Assembly (NCBI RefSeq): GCF_037040815.1
Contig: NZ_CP146232.1
Coordinates: forward strand, 1,178,001 to 1,242,000
From: Pararoseomonas sp. SCSIO 73927
GTDB lineage: Bacteria; Pseudomonadota; Alphaproteobacteria; Acetobacterales; Acetobacteraceae
Length of the DNA: 64,000 nt
Direction: 5' to 3'
Below are positions 33,825 to 42,439 of this stretch, piece after piece. The notes under the pieces were generated by a model. It made no database searches and was not told the origin of the DNA. It saw only the letters and a program-made list of their open reading frames with translations. Positions within the stretch are counted from its first letter, which is position 1, and every line of letters starts with the position of its first letter. The position numbers and the translations under genes are program-made.

Positions 33825-34657
33825 GCGCCGCCCCCCCGCCGCGCATCGCGCGGGACCTGGAGGGCAAGGTGGCGATCGTCACCGGCGCGGGATCGCGCGC
33901 CGAGGGCATCGGCAACGGCCGCGCCGCCGCCATCCTCCTGGCCGAGGCCGGGGTGGGCGTGGTTCTTGTGGATTCGGAGCGCGCCTGGGCCGAGCGGACG
34001 GCGGAGATGATCGCCGGGGAGGGCGGCCATTCCGTGGTGGTCGAGGCCGACGTGACGCGGCCGGAGGATTGCAGGCGGATCGTGGAGGAGGCCGTCGCCC
34101 GCTTCGGCGGCGTGGACGTTCTGGTGAACAATGTCGGCATCGGCGGCCCGAAGGGGACGGCGGTGGAGGTGGACCTGGAGGCCTGGAACCACGGCCTTCT
34201 CGTGAACGTCACCTCCATGATGCTGATGGCGAAGTTCGCGGTGCCGGAGATGGTGCGGCGCGGCGGCGGGGCGATCGTGAACATCGCCTCCGTCGCGGGG
34301 CTGCGCGGGGGCACGCCGAACCTCCTCTACCCGACATCGAAGGGCGCGGTGGTGAACATGACCCGCGCCATGGCCGTGCACCACGCGCGGGAGGGCATCC
34401 GGGTGAACTGCGTCTGCCCGGGCATGCTGCACACGCCGATGATGTACGCGGGCGGCATGACGGAGGAGATGCGGGAGGCCCGGCGCAACCGGTCCCTCCT
34501 CCGCACGGAGGGATCGGGCTGGGATTGCGGGGCGGCGGTGCTCTACCTCGCTTCCGGCCATGCGCGCTGGGTCACGGGCACGATCCTGCCGGTGGATGCG
34601 GGCGCGACGGCCACCAGCTCGCTCGACCTGCCGGACCGGCGGCAGCCGCCGCCCTAG
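33821..34657 (+). CDS. SDR-family oxidoreductase
   Basis: A 278-aa short-chain dehydrogenase with cofactor loop TGAGSRAEGIGNGRAAA, longer than TGxxxGIG. It has LVNNVGIGGPKG, the Ser in IVNIASVAGLRGG, Tyr-x-x-x-Lys in LYPTSKGAVVNM, and a C-terminal TGTILPVDAGA. The GTG start overlaps the CaiB stop (GTGA). It is likely a 3-hydroxyacyl-type dehydrogenase for the product of this operon. It ends 8 bp from the convergent CoA ligase gene. Confidence 0.92.
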   Translation: MSAAPPPRIARDLEGKVAIVTGAGSRAEGIGNGRAAAILLAEAGVGVVLVDSERAWAERTAEMIAGEGGHSVVVEADVTRPEDCRRIVEEAVARFGGVDVLVNNVGIGGPKGTAVEVDLEAWNHGLLVNVTSMMLMAKFAVPEMVRRGGGAIVNIASVAGLRGGTPNLLYPTSKGAVVNMTRAMAVHHAREGIRVNCVCPGMLHTPMMYAGGMTEEMREARRNRSLLRTEGSGWDCGAAVLYLASGHARWVTGTILPVDAGATATSSLDLPDRRQPPP

Positions 34658-34665
34658 TCGCCCCT

Positions 34666-36774
34666 TCAGCCCCGCAGCGTCACCACCGCGTCCAGCGCCC
34701 AGGCGCCCTCGCCCACCGCGCCGACGCGCAGGGGGTTAATCTCGATCTCCTCGATCCCCTCCGGCCGCGTCTCGACCAGGGCGGAGAGGGCCGCCATGGC
34801 CGCGCAGAGCGCCTCCAGGTCGCAGGGCGGCGCGCCGCGCAGGCCCCTCAGCAGCGGGAAGCCGCGCAGCTCCCGCAGCATGCGCCCGGCCTCGGCGGCA
34901 TCGACGGGCAGGAGGCGGCGGGACACGTCGCGGAGCAGCTCCACATGGATGCCGCCCAGCCCGCAGGTCATCACCTGGCCCAGCACCGGGTCGCGCGAGA
35001 CGGAGAGCAGGACCTCCTGCCCGCCGGAAGGCGCCATGCGCTCCACCAGAGCGCCCTCGATCCGCGCCTCCGGGTGATGCGCGCGGGCGGCGCGGGTGAC
35101 AGCCTCGAAGGCCGCGCCCGCCTCCTCCGCCGTCCGCAGCCCGAGCGCCACACCGCCGATGTCGGACTTGTGGAGGATGTCGGCGCTGGCGATCTTCACC
35201 GCGACCGGTAAGGCCAGCCGCGAGGCGATCTCCGCCGCCTCGGCGCCCGAGCGGGCGATGGCGCCGTCCGGCACCGCGAGCCCGGCCGCGCGCAGCATCT
35301 CCTTCCCCTCCGCCTCGGACAGCGTCCGGGTGGGCCCGTCCGGCGGCCCGGCGCCCAGGCCCCGCGGCATCGCGCCCGCCTCCCACGCGCCGCGGTCGAT
35401 GAAGCGGCGGAACGCCTTGGCGGCGTTGCGAAGGCTGCGGACCGGCACCATCCCCGCCTCCGCGAAGTGGCGGTAGGCCGCGCCCGTGCGCTCGCTCATC
35501 CAGACCGGGACGAGCGGCACGGGGGAGAGCCGCTGCGCCGCCGCCATCCGCTCCGCAACGGTCAGCGAGACGGGGCCGTAGTCGAGCGGCATCGGCAGCA
35601 TCACCAGCGACACGGCGGGGTCGTTCGCGACCGCCGCCAGCGTCTCCTCGATCACGGCCGGGTTCGTCAGGGTGACCGTGGTCGTGTCCACGGGGTTGCC
35701 GAGGGCGGCGAAGGAGGGGAGCTTCTCCGCCAGGACCGCGATGGTCTCCAGCGCGAACTCCGCCAGCACGATGCCGGCCTGCCCCACCATGTCCGCCGCC
35801 AGCGCGCAGGCCCCGCCGGAGGAGCCGAACACGGCGATCCGCGCCCCCCGCCGTGGCCGCCCGCGCGCGAGCAGGGAGGCGACGTCCACCAGCTCGTCCA
35901 CGTCGTCCACCTCGATCATGCCGGTCTGGCGGAACGCGGCGCTGTTCACCTCGGCCGAGCCGGTGAGCGAGGCGGTATGCGACGCCGCCGCCCGCATCCC
36001 GTACTCCGAGCGGCCGACCTTCAGCGCCACGACCGGCTTCCCGGCCTCCGCCGCCGCCCGCGCCGCGGCGAGGAAGCGCGGCCCGTCCTTGATCCCCTCC
36101 AAGATCGTGCCGATCACCCGCACGTCGGGCGCGCCCGCCATGTAGTGAATGAAGTCGGCGACCTGCAGGTCCACCTCGTTGCCGGTGGAGCACCACAGGG
36201 CGAAGCCCGCCCCGCGCTCCATGGCCTGCATCAGGTTCCGCCCGAGCCCGCCGCCCTGCGTCGCCAGCCCGATCGGGCCGGGGCGCAGGTCGTCCTTGAA
36301 GGCGGGGGAGAAGGTGAAGCCGAGCCGCCGGTTGATGTTCGTCACGCCCGGGCAGTTCGGACCGTAGAGGCGCATCCCCGTGGACTGCGCCAGCGCCCTC
36401 ATCTCCGCCTCGACCGCCCGGCCCTCCTCGCCCGTCTCGCCGAAGCCGGAGGTGAGGATGACGCAGACCTTCACGCCGATCGCCGCGCACTCGCGCAGCG
36501 CCTCCATCACCCCGGCGGCGGGCACGGCGATCACGGCCAGCTCCGGCGCGGAGGGCAGGTCGGCGACGCGCCGGTGGCAGGGCAGGCCCCGCACCTCCGG
36601 CCGCGTCGCGTTCACCAGGTGCAGGGTGCCGCGGAAATCCGAGTGGTCCACGATGTTGGCCAGCGTACGCCCGCCCACGCTCGCTGCGCGCTCCGAGGCG
36701 CCGACGAGCACGACGGAGCGCGGGTCGAAGAGCGGGGAGAGATCGGAGAAGCCGCTCATGCCCATGCTGCTCAT
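34666..36774 (-). CDS. Acyl-CoA synthetase (NDP-forming), acetate-CoA ligase family
   Basis: A 702-aa fused alpha-beta enzyme. Domain order is an N-terminal CoA-binding domain (DPRSVVLVGASERAASVGGR), CoA-ligase domains with the phospho-histidine loop AASHTASLTGSAE, and a C-terminal ATP-grasp domain (LPVAVKIASADILHKSDIGG, PEGIEEIEINPLRV). It makes acyl-CoA with ATP to ADP. The ATG at 36772-36774 overlaps the acyl-CoA dehydrogenase stop (ATGA), linking the two genes. Substrate unknown. Confidence 0.92.
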   Translation of the reverse strand: MSSMGMSGFSDLSPLFDPRSVVLVGASERAASVGGRTLANIVDHSDFRGTLHLVNATRPEVRGLPCHRRVADLPSAPELAVIAVPAAGVMEALRECAAIGVKVCVILTSGFGETGEEGRAVEAEMRALAQSTGMRLYGPNCPGVTNINRRLGFTFSPAFKDDLRPGPIGLATQGGGLGRNLMQAMERGAGFALWCSTGNEVDLQVADFIHYMAGAPDVRVIGTILEGIKDGPRFLAAARAAAEAGKPVVALKVGRSEYGMRAAASHTASLTGSAEVNSAAFRQTGMIEVDDVDELVDVASLLARGRPRRGARIAVFGSSGGACALAADMVGQAGIVLAEFALETIAVLAEKLPSFAALGNPVDTTTVTLTNPAVIEETLAAVANDPAVSLVMLPMPLDYGPVSLTVAERMAAAQRLSPVPLVPVWMSERTGAAYRHFAEAGMVPVRSLRNAAKAFRRFIDRGAWEAGAMPRGLGAGPPDGPTRTLSEAEGKEMLRAAGLAVPDGAIARSGAEAAEIASRLALPVAVKIASADILHKSDIGGVALGLRTAEEAGAAFEAVTRAARAHHPEARIEGALVERMAPSGGQEVLLSVSRDPVLGQVMTCGLGGIHVELLRDVSRRLLPVDAAEAGRMLRELRGFPLLRGLRGAPPCDLEALCAAMAALSALVETRPEGIEEIEINPLRVGAVGEGAWALDAVVTLRG

Positions 36775-37925
36775 GTCAGCGCCGAGAGCCCGAGGATCTC
36801 CCGCCCGGCGATGAGGGTCTGGATCTCCGTCGTCCCCTCCGGGATCATGCCGCCGCGCGTGTCGCGGAAGATGCGCTCGATCGGGTAGTCGGTGGAGTAG
36901 CCCATGCCGCCATGCACCTGCAGCGCCATGTTCGCCACCTCGTGCGCCGCCTCCGTCGCGTAGAGCTTGGCGATGGAGCACTCCGTGCGCGCGTCGCGCC
37001 CGCGGTCCAGTGCCGTGGCGGCGTTGTAGGCCAGGGCGCGGGCCGCCTCCGTGCGGATCGTCATGTCGACGATGTGCTTCTGGATCAGCTGGAAGCTGCC
37101 AATGGGCTTGCCGAACTGCTTGCGGGTCCTCGCGTACTCCACGGAGAGATCCAGCGCGGCCTGCGCCGCCCCCACCGCGCCCATGGCGATGTTTACCCGC
37201 GCGGCGTTCAGCCCCTTCAGCACGTTCCGGAAGGCGCCGCCCTCCTCGCCCAGCAGGTTCTCCCGCGGGATGACCACGTCGCTGAAGCCCAGCTCCGCCG
37301 TGCCGGTGCAGCGCAGCACCATCGTGTCCAGCGGCCGCACGTCGTAGGGCGAGACCTCCCGCTCCACGATGAAGGCGGAGAGCCCGCCGTCGCAGTCCGG
37401 GCTGAAGGTGCGGGCGATGACGATGGCAAAGTCGGCGTTCGCGCCGTTGGTGATCCACATCTTCCGTCCGTTGAGGACGTAGGTGTCGCCCCTGCGGTCG
37501 GCCCGCGCCTGGACGCCGGCGGCGTTGGATCCGGTGTCCGGCTCCGTGAGCCCGAAGCAGGCGCGCCGCCGGTTCTCCAGCAGCGGCCGCATGAAGCGCG
37601 CGTGCTGCTCCGGCGTGCCGTAGGCGTGCAGCCGGTTGATGGCGCCGTTGGTGATGTTCACCAGCGTCCGGAGCGACATCCAGAAGTAGCCGCTCTGCTC
37701 CAGCAGCATGCCCCAGGTGACGTAGTCCAGCCCGAAGCCGCCATCGGCCTCCGGCAGCCGGCCGCCAAGATAGCCGAACTCCGCCAACTCCCCCAGGATC
37801 TCGAAGGGAAAGGTCTTCGCCGCCTCGTGCCCGTTGATCACGGGCGCGACGCGGCGCTCCATGAAGCGGCGCACGTTGTCGCGCAGCAGCTCCTGCTCGG
37901 GGGTGAGGTCAACGGCCACGGGCAC
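36771..37925 (-). CDS. Acyl-CoA dehydrogenase
   Basis: A 384-aa FAD enzyme. Motifs are ACFGLTEPDTGSNAAGVQAR, KMWITNGANADFAIVIART, TRKQFGKPIGSFQLIQKHIV and the C-terminal RDTRGGMIPEGTTEIQTLIA, with the catalytic Glu before GT. The start is uncertain: GTG 37923-37925 gives the normal N-terminus VDLTPEQELLRDNVRRFMER, while an in-frame ATG at 38004-38006 would add an Arg-rich leader. It is coupled to the NDP-forming ligase and divergent from the IclR gene. Confidence 0.92.
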   Translation of the reverse strand: MPVAVDLTPEQELLRDNVRRFMERRVAPVINGHEAAKTFPFEILGELAEFGYLGGRLPEADGGFGLDYVTWGMLLEQSGYFWMSLRTLVNITNGAINRLHAYGTPEQHARFMRPLLENRRRACFGLTEPDTGSNAAGVQARADRRGDTYVLNGRKMWITNGANADFAIVIARTFSPDCDGGLSAFIVEREVSPYDVRPLDTMVLRCTGTAELGFSDVVIPRENLLGEEGGAFRNVLKGLNAARVNIAMGAVGAAQAALDLSVEYARTRKQFGKPIGSFQLIQKHIVDMTIRTEAARALAYNAATALDRGRDARTECSIAKLYATEAAHEVANMALQVHGGMGYSTDYPIERIFRDTRGGMIPEGTTEIQTLIAGREILGLSALT

Positions 37926-38061
37926 CCCCGGGCCAGGGCGCCGCGTCCGGATGCCGCGATCGGTGATGCCCCGCCGTGAGACGTGCCATGCCCGTTCCCT
38001 TCCCATCGCCGGGCGCTCCCCGCCCTGGCGTCCAAGTCTGGTGAAGTGATGGTAGCCTCCG

Positions 38062-38075
38062 TGACTCTTGAGTCA
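38062..38075. promoter_or_regulatory. IclR-region operator-like dyad
   Basis: TGACTC-TT-GAGTCA is a perfect 6-bp inverted repeat between the divergent acyl-CoA dehydrogenase and IclR genes, 105 bp before the IclR start. The half site TGACTC recurs inside another dyad at 38978-38993, upstream of the Bug pair. Confidence 0.65.
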
Positions 38076-38179
38076 ACAGCCTGCCTGGAAGGTCACGGCA
38101 GGCCCTGCCCATCCCGCCCTGGAAAGCGCGCGCCCGCTCCTCTAACGGCAGGGCCCACCGGACCCTTCCTGGAACGCCC

Positions 38180-38932
38180 ATGCCGACCACCGTCCCGGCG
38201 ACCCTGCGCACCCTCGCCGTCTTCGAGGTCTTCGCCCGGGAGCAGCGCGACCTCTCCAACGCCGAGGTCGCCCGCCTCATCGGCCTGGCGGAGAGCAGCA
38301 CCTCGGACCTGCTGCACACGCTGCACGAGGCGGGATACCTGCTCCGCACCGTCCGCTCCCGCCGCTTCTATCCCACGCGCCGCCTTCTGGAGGTCGCGCG
38401 GCAGTCGGCGGAGCGGGACCCGATCGCCACCTTCGCGGCGGACGCCATCGCGGCGCTGAGCGAGCGCACGGGCGAGACCGCCATTTGCGGCCGGCCGGAC
38501 GGCATGCGCGTGCAGGTCGTCGCCATCCAGGAGGGCAGCCATCCCCTGCGCTTCATGCTGCGGCCGGGGGAGCGCCTGGCCATGCACGCCTCCGCGCTCG
38601 GCAAGGCGCTGCTCGCGCTGATGCCGCCGGAGGAGATGCGCCGGGCGGTCCGCGCCCGCCCCCTGCGCCAGCTCGGCCCCGCCACCATCACGGACCCCGC
38701 CCGGCTGGAAGCGGCGGTGGAGGAGGTGCGGGCGCGGGGATGGGCCTGGGTGGCCGGCGAGGCGGGCGAGGGCGTGGCCGCCATCGCCATCGCCGGGCTG
38801 GTCGGCGGAGAGCCCCTGGCCGTCTCCCTCGCCGGCCCCACCAGCCGGCTGGAGGCGAGCCGGGACGCCTATCGCGCCGCGCTGGAGGAGGCGCGCCCCC
38901 TCCTCTTCGGCCCCAGCCAGTCCACGGGGTGA
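38180..38932 (+). CDS. IclR-family transcriptional regulator
   Basis: A 250-aa regulator. The N-terminal winged HTH reads LRTLAVFEVFAREQRDLSNA and RLIGLAESSTSDLLHTLHEA. The C-terminal GAF-like effector domain includes LRFMLRPGERLAMHASALGK and ALLALMPPEEM. It is flanked by the divergent acyl-CoA dehydrogenase/CoA ligase operon and a downstream pair of Bug genes, both with TGACTC-containing dyads. It therefore plausibly coordinates uptake and CoA activation of one acid (inference). Confidence 0.92.
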   Translation: MPTTVPATLRTLAVFEVFAREQRDLSNAEVARLIGLAESSTSDLLHTLHEAGYLLRTVRSRRFYPTRRLLEVARQSAERDPIATFAADAIAALSERTGETAICGRPDGMRVQVVAIQEGSHPLRFMLRPGERLAMHASALGKALLALMPPEEMRRAVRARPLRQLGPATITDPARLEAAVEEVRARGWAWVAGEAGEGVAAIAIAGLVGGEPLAVSLAGPTSRLEASRDAYRAALEEARPLLFGPSQSTG

Positions 38933-38977
38933 AGACGCGCGTTGATTCATCCCCTCCCTTCGGTATCCTGAAGGTCA

Positions 38978-38993
38978 CTCCGATGACTCGGAG
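38978..38993. promoter_or_regulatory. Dyad upstream of Bug genes
   Basis: CTCCGA-TGAC-TCGGAG is a 6-bp inverted repeat with a 4-bp spacer, flanked by two direct GGTCAC copies (38973-38978 and 38993-38998). It contains the TGACTC half site seen at 38062. It lies 33 bp before the Bug start at 39027 and is a candidate IclR site. Confidence 0.55.
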
Positions 38994-39026
38994 GTCACGG
39001 CGCAAAGCCGGATGCGGGAGGAAGGG

Positions 39027-40013
39027 ATGCGGATCACCAGACGGGCCCTGGGCCTGGGGATGGCGGCGCTCGGCGCTGCGGGTGGCGTCGGGCGCGCGGC
39101 GGCGCAGGGCGGCTATCCCAACCGCTCGATCACCTGGATCGTGCCCTTCACCCCGGCGGGGATCACGGACGTCAATTCCCGCCTCTTCGCGCGCAAGCTC
39201 GGCGCGGAGCTCGGCCAGACCGTCATCATCGACAACCGCCCCGGCGCCGGCGGCACCCTGGGGACGGAGATGGGCGCGCGCGCCGCGCCCGACGGCTACA
39301 CGATGATGTACGGAACCCAGGGCACGCTCGCCACCGCGCCCGCCCTCTTCCGGCGCCTGCCCTACGATCCCCTGCGCAGCTTCATCCCCATCCAGGCCAT
39401 GTTCGAGACGCCGAACGTGCTGGTGGTCCATCCCTCCCGCCCCTACCGCACGGCGAAGGACTTGATCGCCTATGCCAAGGCCAATCCGGGCAAGGTGAAT
39501 TTCGGCAGCTCCGGCGTGGGCACCGGCACGCACCTGGCCGCCGTGCTGTTCCAGACCGTGGCCGGCATCGAGATGACGCACGTGCCCTATCCCGGAAGCG
39601 GCCCGGCGCTGACGGACCTGATCGCGGGCACGCTGGACATCATGTTCGACTACGCCGTCGCCACGCGGGATCACATCGAGGGCAACCGCCTGCGCCCGCT
39701 GCTGGTCACGGCGAAGGAGCGGATTCCGGCGGTGCCGGAGGTGCCCACCGTGACGGAGATCGGCCTGCCGGAGGCCGCCTCCGCCGCCTGGTCCGGCATC
39801 CTCCTCCCCGCCGGCTCCCCGCCCAAGGCGGTGGAGAGGCTGGCCGCGGAGGCCGCCGTGACGATCCGCGACCCGGAGATCCGCCGCGTGGCCGAATCCA
39901 ACGGCAGCCGCCCGATGGTGGAACTGAGCCGCGACAGCTTCGCGCGCTTCATCGAGGCGGAGATCCCGCGCTGGGCGGAGATCGTCCGCCGCTCCGGCGC
40001 GCAGCCGAGCTGA
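39027..40013 (+). CDS. Bug/TctC-family tripartite tricarboxylate transporter binding protein
   Basis: A 328-aa periplasmic solute-binding protein. A twin-arginine-like or Sec signal (ITRRALGLGMAALGAAGGVG, ending RAAAQ) precedes the Bug core: YPNRSITWIVPFTPAGITDV, IIDNRPGAGGTLGTEMGARA and THVPYPGSGPALTDLIAGTL. The ATG at 39027 is preferred over 39012 because GGAGG at 39017-39021 is properly spaced. It is paired with a close paralogue 9 bp downstream. No TctA/TctB permease gene is in the window. Confidence 0.93.
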   Translation: MRITRRALGLGMAALGAAGGVGRAAAQGGYPNRSITWIVPFTPAGITDVNSRLFARKLGAELGQTVIIDNRPGAGGTLGTEMGARAAPDGYTMMYGTQGTLATAPALFRRLPYDPLRSFIPIQAMFETPNVLVVHPSRPYRTAKDLIAYAKANPGKVNFGSSGVGTGTHLAAVLFQTVAGIEMTHVPYPGSGPALTDLIAGTLDIMFDYAVATRDHIEGNRLRPLLVTAKERIPAVPEVPTVTEIGLPEAASAAWSGILLPAGSPPKAVERLAAEAAVTIRDPEIRRVAESNGSRPMVELSRDSFARFIEAEIPRWAEIVRRSGAQPS

Positions 40014-40022
40014 GGAGCCGCC

Positions 40023-41018
40023 ATGCCCATCGGCCGACGCGCCCTCGCCCTCGGCGGCCTCGCCCTTGCCGGGCAGGCCCTCCGTCCAGGCCGCGCAGCG
40101 GCGCAGGGAACCACCCCCTACCCGTCCCGCCCCATCACCTGGATCGTGCCCTTCAACGCGGCGGGGGTGACCGACTCCACTTCCCGCCTCGCCGCCCGCA
40201 AGCTCGGCGGGAGGCTCGGCCAGCCCGTGGTGATCGAGAACCGGCCCGGCGCCGGCGGCACGCTGGGCACGGAGTACGCCGCGCGCGCCGCGCCGGACGG
40301 CTACACCGTCCTCTACGGCACCAACGCCGCCATGGCCGGAGCCCCCGCCCTGTACCGCCGCCTGGGCTACCACCCCGTCCGCAGCTTCACGCCGCTGCAG
40401 GGCCTGTTCGAATCCTCTAACGTGCTCGTCGCCAACCCCTCGCGCCCTTACCGCACGGCCGAGGAGTTCATCCGCTTCGCCCGCGCCAAGCCCGGGCGCG
40501 TCAACCTCGCTCATGCCGGCGTCGGCACCTCCACGCACCTCACGGCCGTGCTGTTCGAGTCCATCGCCGGAATCGAGATGACCCACGTCGCCTACACCGG
40601 CGCCGCGCCCGCGCTGACCGACCTCCTGGCGGGCAACGTGGACGTGATGTTCGACTACGTGGCCACCACGCGGGACGCCATCGCCGACGGCCGCATGCGC
40701 CCGCTCGCCGTCACCGCCCGGGCGCGCATCCCCGCCCTGCCCGACGTGCCCACGGTGGCGGAAGTCGGGCTGCCCGACGCCTGGTCCTCCACCTGGTCGG
40801 GCCTCTTCATGCCGGCCGGCGCGCCCGCGCCGATGGTCGAGCGCCTGACCGCCGCCGCCGCTTCCGTGATCCGAGACCCGGAGATGCGCGCCTTCGGCGA
40901 AGGCAACGGCAGCCGCCCGATGGAGGAGCTGAGCGGCGAGGCGTTTGGCCGCTTCGTCGCAGCGGAAATGGAGCGCTGGGGCGAGATCGTCCGCCGGTCG
41001 GGCGCGCAGCCCCTCTGA
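40023..41018 (+). CDS. Bug/TctC-family binding protein
   Basis: A 331-aa tandem paralogue of the preceding gene, with similar signal (IGRRALALGGLALAGQALRP), core (ITWIVPFNAAGVTDSTSRLA, IENRPGAGGTLGTEYAARAA) and tail ending RRSGAQPL versus RRSGAQPS. GAGGAG lies just before its ATG. The pair arose by duplication and probably binds related carboxylates. Repeat element copy B begins 32 bp after its stop. Confidence 0.93.
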   Translation: MPIGRRALALGGLALAGQALRPGRAAAQGTTPYPSRPITWIVPFNAAGVTDSTSRLAARKLGGRLGQPVVIENRPGAGGTLGTEYAARAAPDGYTVLYGTNAAMAGAPALYRRLGYHPVRSFTPLQGLFESSNVLVANPSRPYRTAEEFIRFARAKPGRVNLAHAGVGTSTHLTAVLFESIAGIEMTHVAYTGAAPALTDLLAGNVDVMFDYVATTRDAIADGRMRPLAVTARARIPALPDVPTVAEVGLPDAWSSTWSGLFMPAGAPAPMVERLTAAAASVIRDPEMRAFGEGNGSRPMEELSGEAFGRFVAAEMERWGEIVRRSGAQPL

Positions 41019-41050
41019 TGCCGGGGCGCGCTGGGCCTGGCCCGGCGGCC

Positions 41051-41294
41051 CCGGGGAAAGGCTTTGCCTTCCCCCGGCCCCCCATCCACTAGGAGCCTGA
41101 GGCTCCTGGACCTGCAGCGGGCTGCCGCGGATGCGATGATGGAGGGTGTTTCTAACCCCTACGCAACCGTCTTGCCTGTCCGGGCGCCTCGGGTCCACGA
41201 CCCGAGGCGTTGGCCAGTGAAACAAGCACCAACGCATAGAAAGATGATGGAGGGGGTTCCAGGGGGAGGAAGAATTCCTTCTTCCTCCCCCTGG
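41051..41294. repeat. Composite four-hairpin intergenic repeat, copy B
   Basis: The hairpins are 41051-41062/41066-41077 (12 bp, one mismatch), 41089-41097/41101-41109 (9 pairs including one T-G wobble, loop TGA), 41185-41195/41199-41209 (11 bp, loop CAC) and 41259-41274/41279-41294 (16 bp, loop TTCC). Order, spacing, linker sequence and length match copy A (2897-3143). It lies between convergent Bug genes, one of them frameshifted. Stem differences from copy A are mostly compensatory. Confidence 0.85.
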
Positions 41295-41360
41295 CCACGG
41301 CGGGCCTCGACAAGGTCAGCAAAGGCCCGGCGGTGGCAAGAAGAACCGGGCTTCCCGCCC

Positions 41361-42358
41361 TCACTCCATGCGGATGTTGGCGCTTCGGATCACCGCGCTG
41401 ATGCTGGTCCGCTCTGCCGAGAGGGCGGCGGCGAAGTCCTGTGGTCCCAGCCAGGCGGACTGCCCGCCAAGTTCCTTGATGCGTTCCGAGAAGCCGGGAT
41501 GGCTCACGGTGCGCCGGACCGCGTCCGTCAGGTAGGCGACCAAAGGGGGTGGCATGTCTGGGGGGCCGCCCAGCCCGACCCAGGTGGTCATGATCACGCC
41601 GGGCACGATGCTGTCCAGCGTGACGGCATCCGGGAAGTCCGGATGGGGCTGCTCCCCCGTCACTGCGACAGCGCGTAGCGATCCGCCGCGCACATGGGAA
41701 AGGGGGGGGCTGATGCTGTCGATCATGAAATCGATCTTGCCGCCGATCAGGTCGGCCACCGCCGGGCCGCTGCCGCGGTAGGGCACATGCGTCGCCTCGA
41801 AGCGCCCCCCCCTTCTTCAGCATCTCCATCACGATGTGCTGCGAGGTGCCCGGCCCCGGGGTACCGTAGGACAAGGGGATGGAGCGGGACCGCGCGCGCT
41901 GCCTCCAGCAGCTGGCGAACGTCGCGGAAGGGAGACTCTTTCGGCACGACCATCACCAGCTGTCCGACCGTAATCCGCGCTATGGCGGTGATGTCCCGCT
42001 CAGGGTCGTAGGGCACGCGCATCATGAGCGGATTGGTGACGACCTGGCCGGGGGTGAGCATCAGCAGGGTGTAACCGTCGGCGGAGGCGCGCGCCGTCAT
42101 TTCCGTGGCCACGTTGCCGCCGGCGCCGGAGCGGTTCTCGAGCACGACCTGCTGGCCCAGGATCTCCGATAAGATGGGGGCGGCGAGGCGGGCCGCGATG
42201 TCGGTCGCGCCACCCGGTGCGAAGCCGATCAGCAGCCGGACGGGCCTGGACGGATAGCCGGGCGGCGGCTGTGGGGCGGGGTGCGCGGGCAGCGGAAAGA
42301 CGTTGGCAAGGGGCGACGCAGCCCCAAGGGCCAGCAGGCCCCGCCGGGTCCAGCTCAT
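41361..42358 (-). pseudogene. Bug/TctC-family binding protein, two frameshifts
   Basis: Starting at 42358 it reads a normal signal and Bug N-terminus (VRLLIGFAPGGATDIAARLA, VLENRSGAGGNVATEMTARA). Frame is lost near a GCGCGCGCG run at about 41891-41899 and resumes one base over as SYGTPGPGTSQHIVMEMLKK. It is lost again at an eight-G run (41805-41812) and resumes as VPYRGSGPAVADLIGGKIDF through to SANIRME. The paralogue at 44226 aligns across all three segments. The cause is two single-base insertions, either real inactivation or sequencing error in low-complexity runs. If corrected, it would be a Bug protein of about 330 aa next to the TetR gene. Confidence 0.85.
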
Positions 42359-42420
42359 GACGGGTCCTCCTCCCGGCGGGTGCCCCCGCCGGCGCCGCTC
42401 TCCGGCGGTGACCTACTGGT

Positions 42421-42432
42421 CCTGAAAGTTAC
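42421..42432. promoter_or_regulatory. Possible second TetR site
   Basis: CCTGAAAGTTAC resembles part of the dyad on the other side of the TetR gene (CTTGAAAGTCAC at 43184-43195; 10 of 12 bases match). It lies 63 bp upstream of the frameshifted Bug start at 42358. The evidence is only sequence similarity. Confidence 0.4.
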
Positions 42433-42439
42433 CCGAGAG

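Noticed and set aside
34666..37458. A 930-codon open frame suggesting a fusion protein
   Set aside because: The N-terminal part is the shadow of the acyl-CoA dehydrogenase. The CoA ligase starts at 36774, where the ATGA overlap lies.
38004..38006. ATG at 38006 as the start of the second acyl-CoA dehydrogenase
   Set aside because: It adds a 27-residue Arg-rich leader not expected for the family. GTG at 37925 gives the normal N-terminus, although this start remains uncertain.
38688..41237. An 849-codon minus-strand frame opposite the Bug pair
   Set aside because: Composition is His/Arg/Gly-rich, with no domain sense. The plus-strand Bug proteins account for the region.
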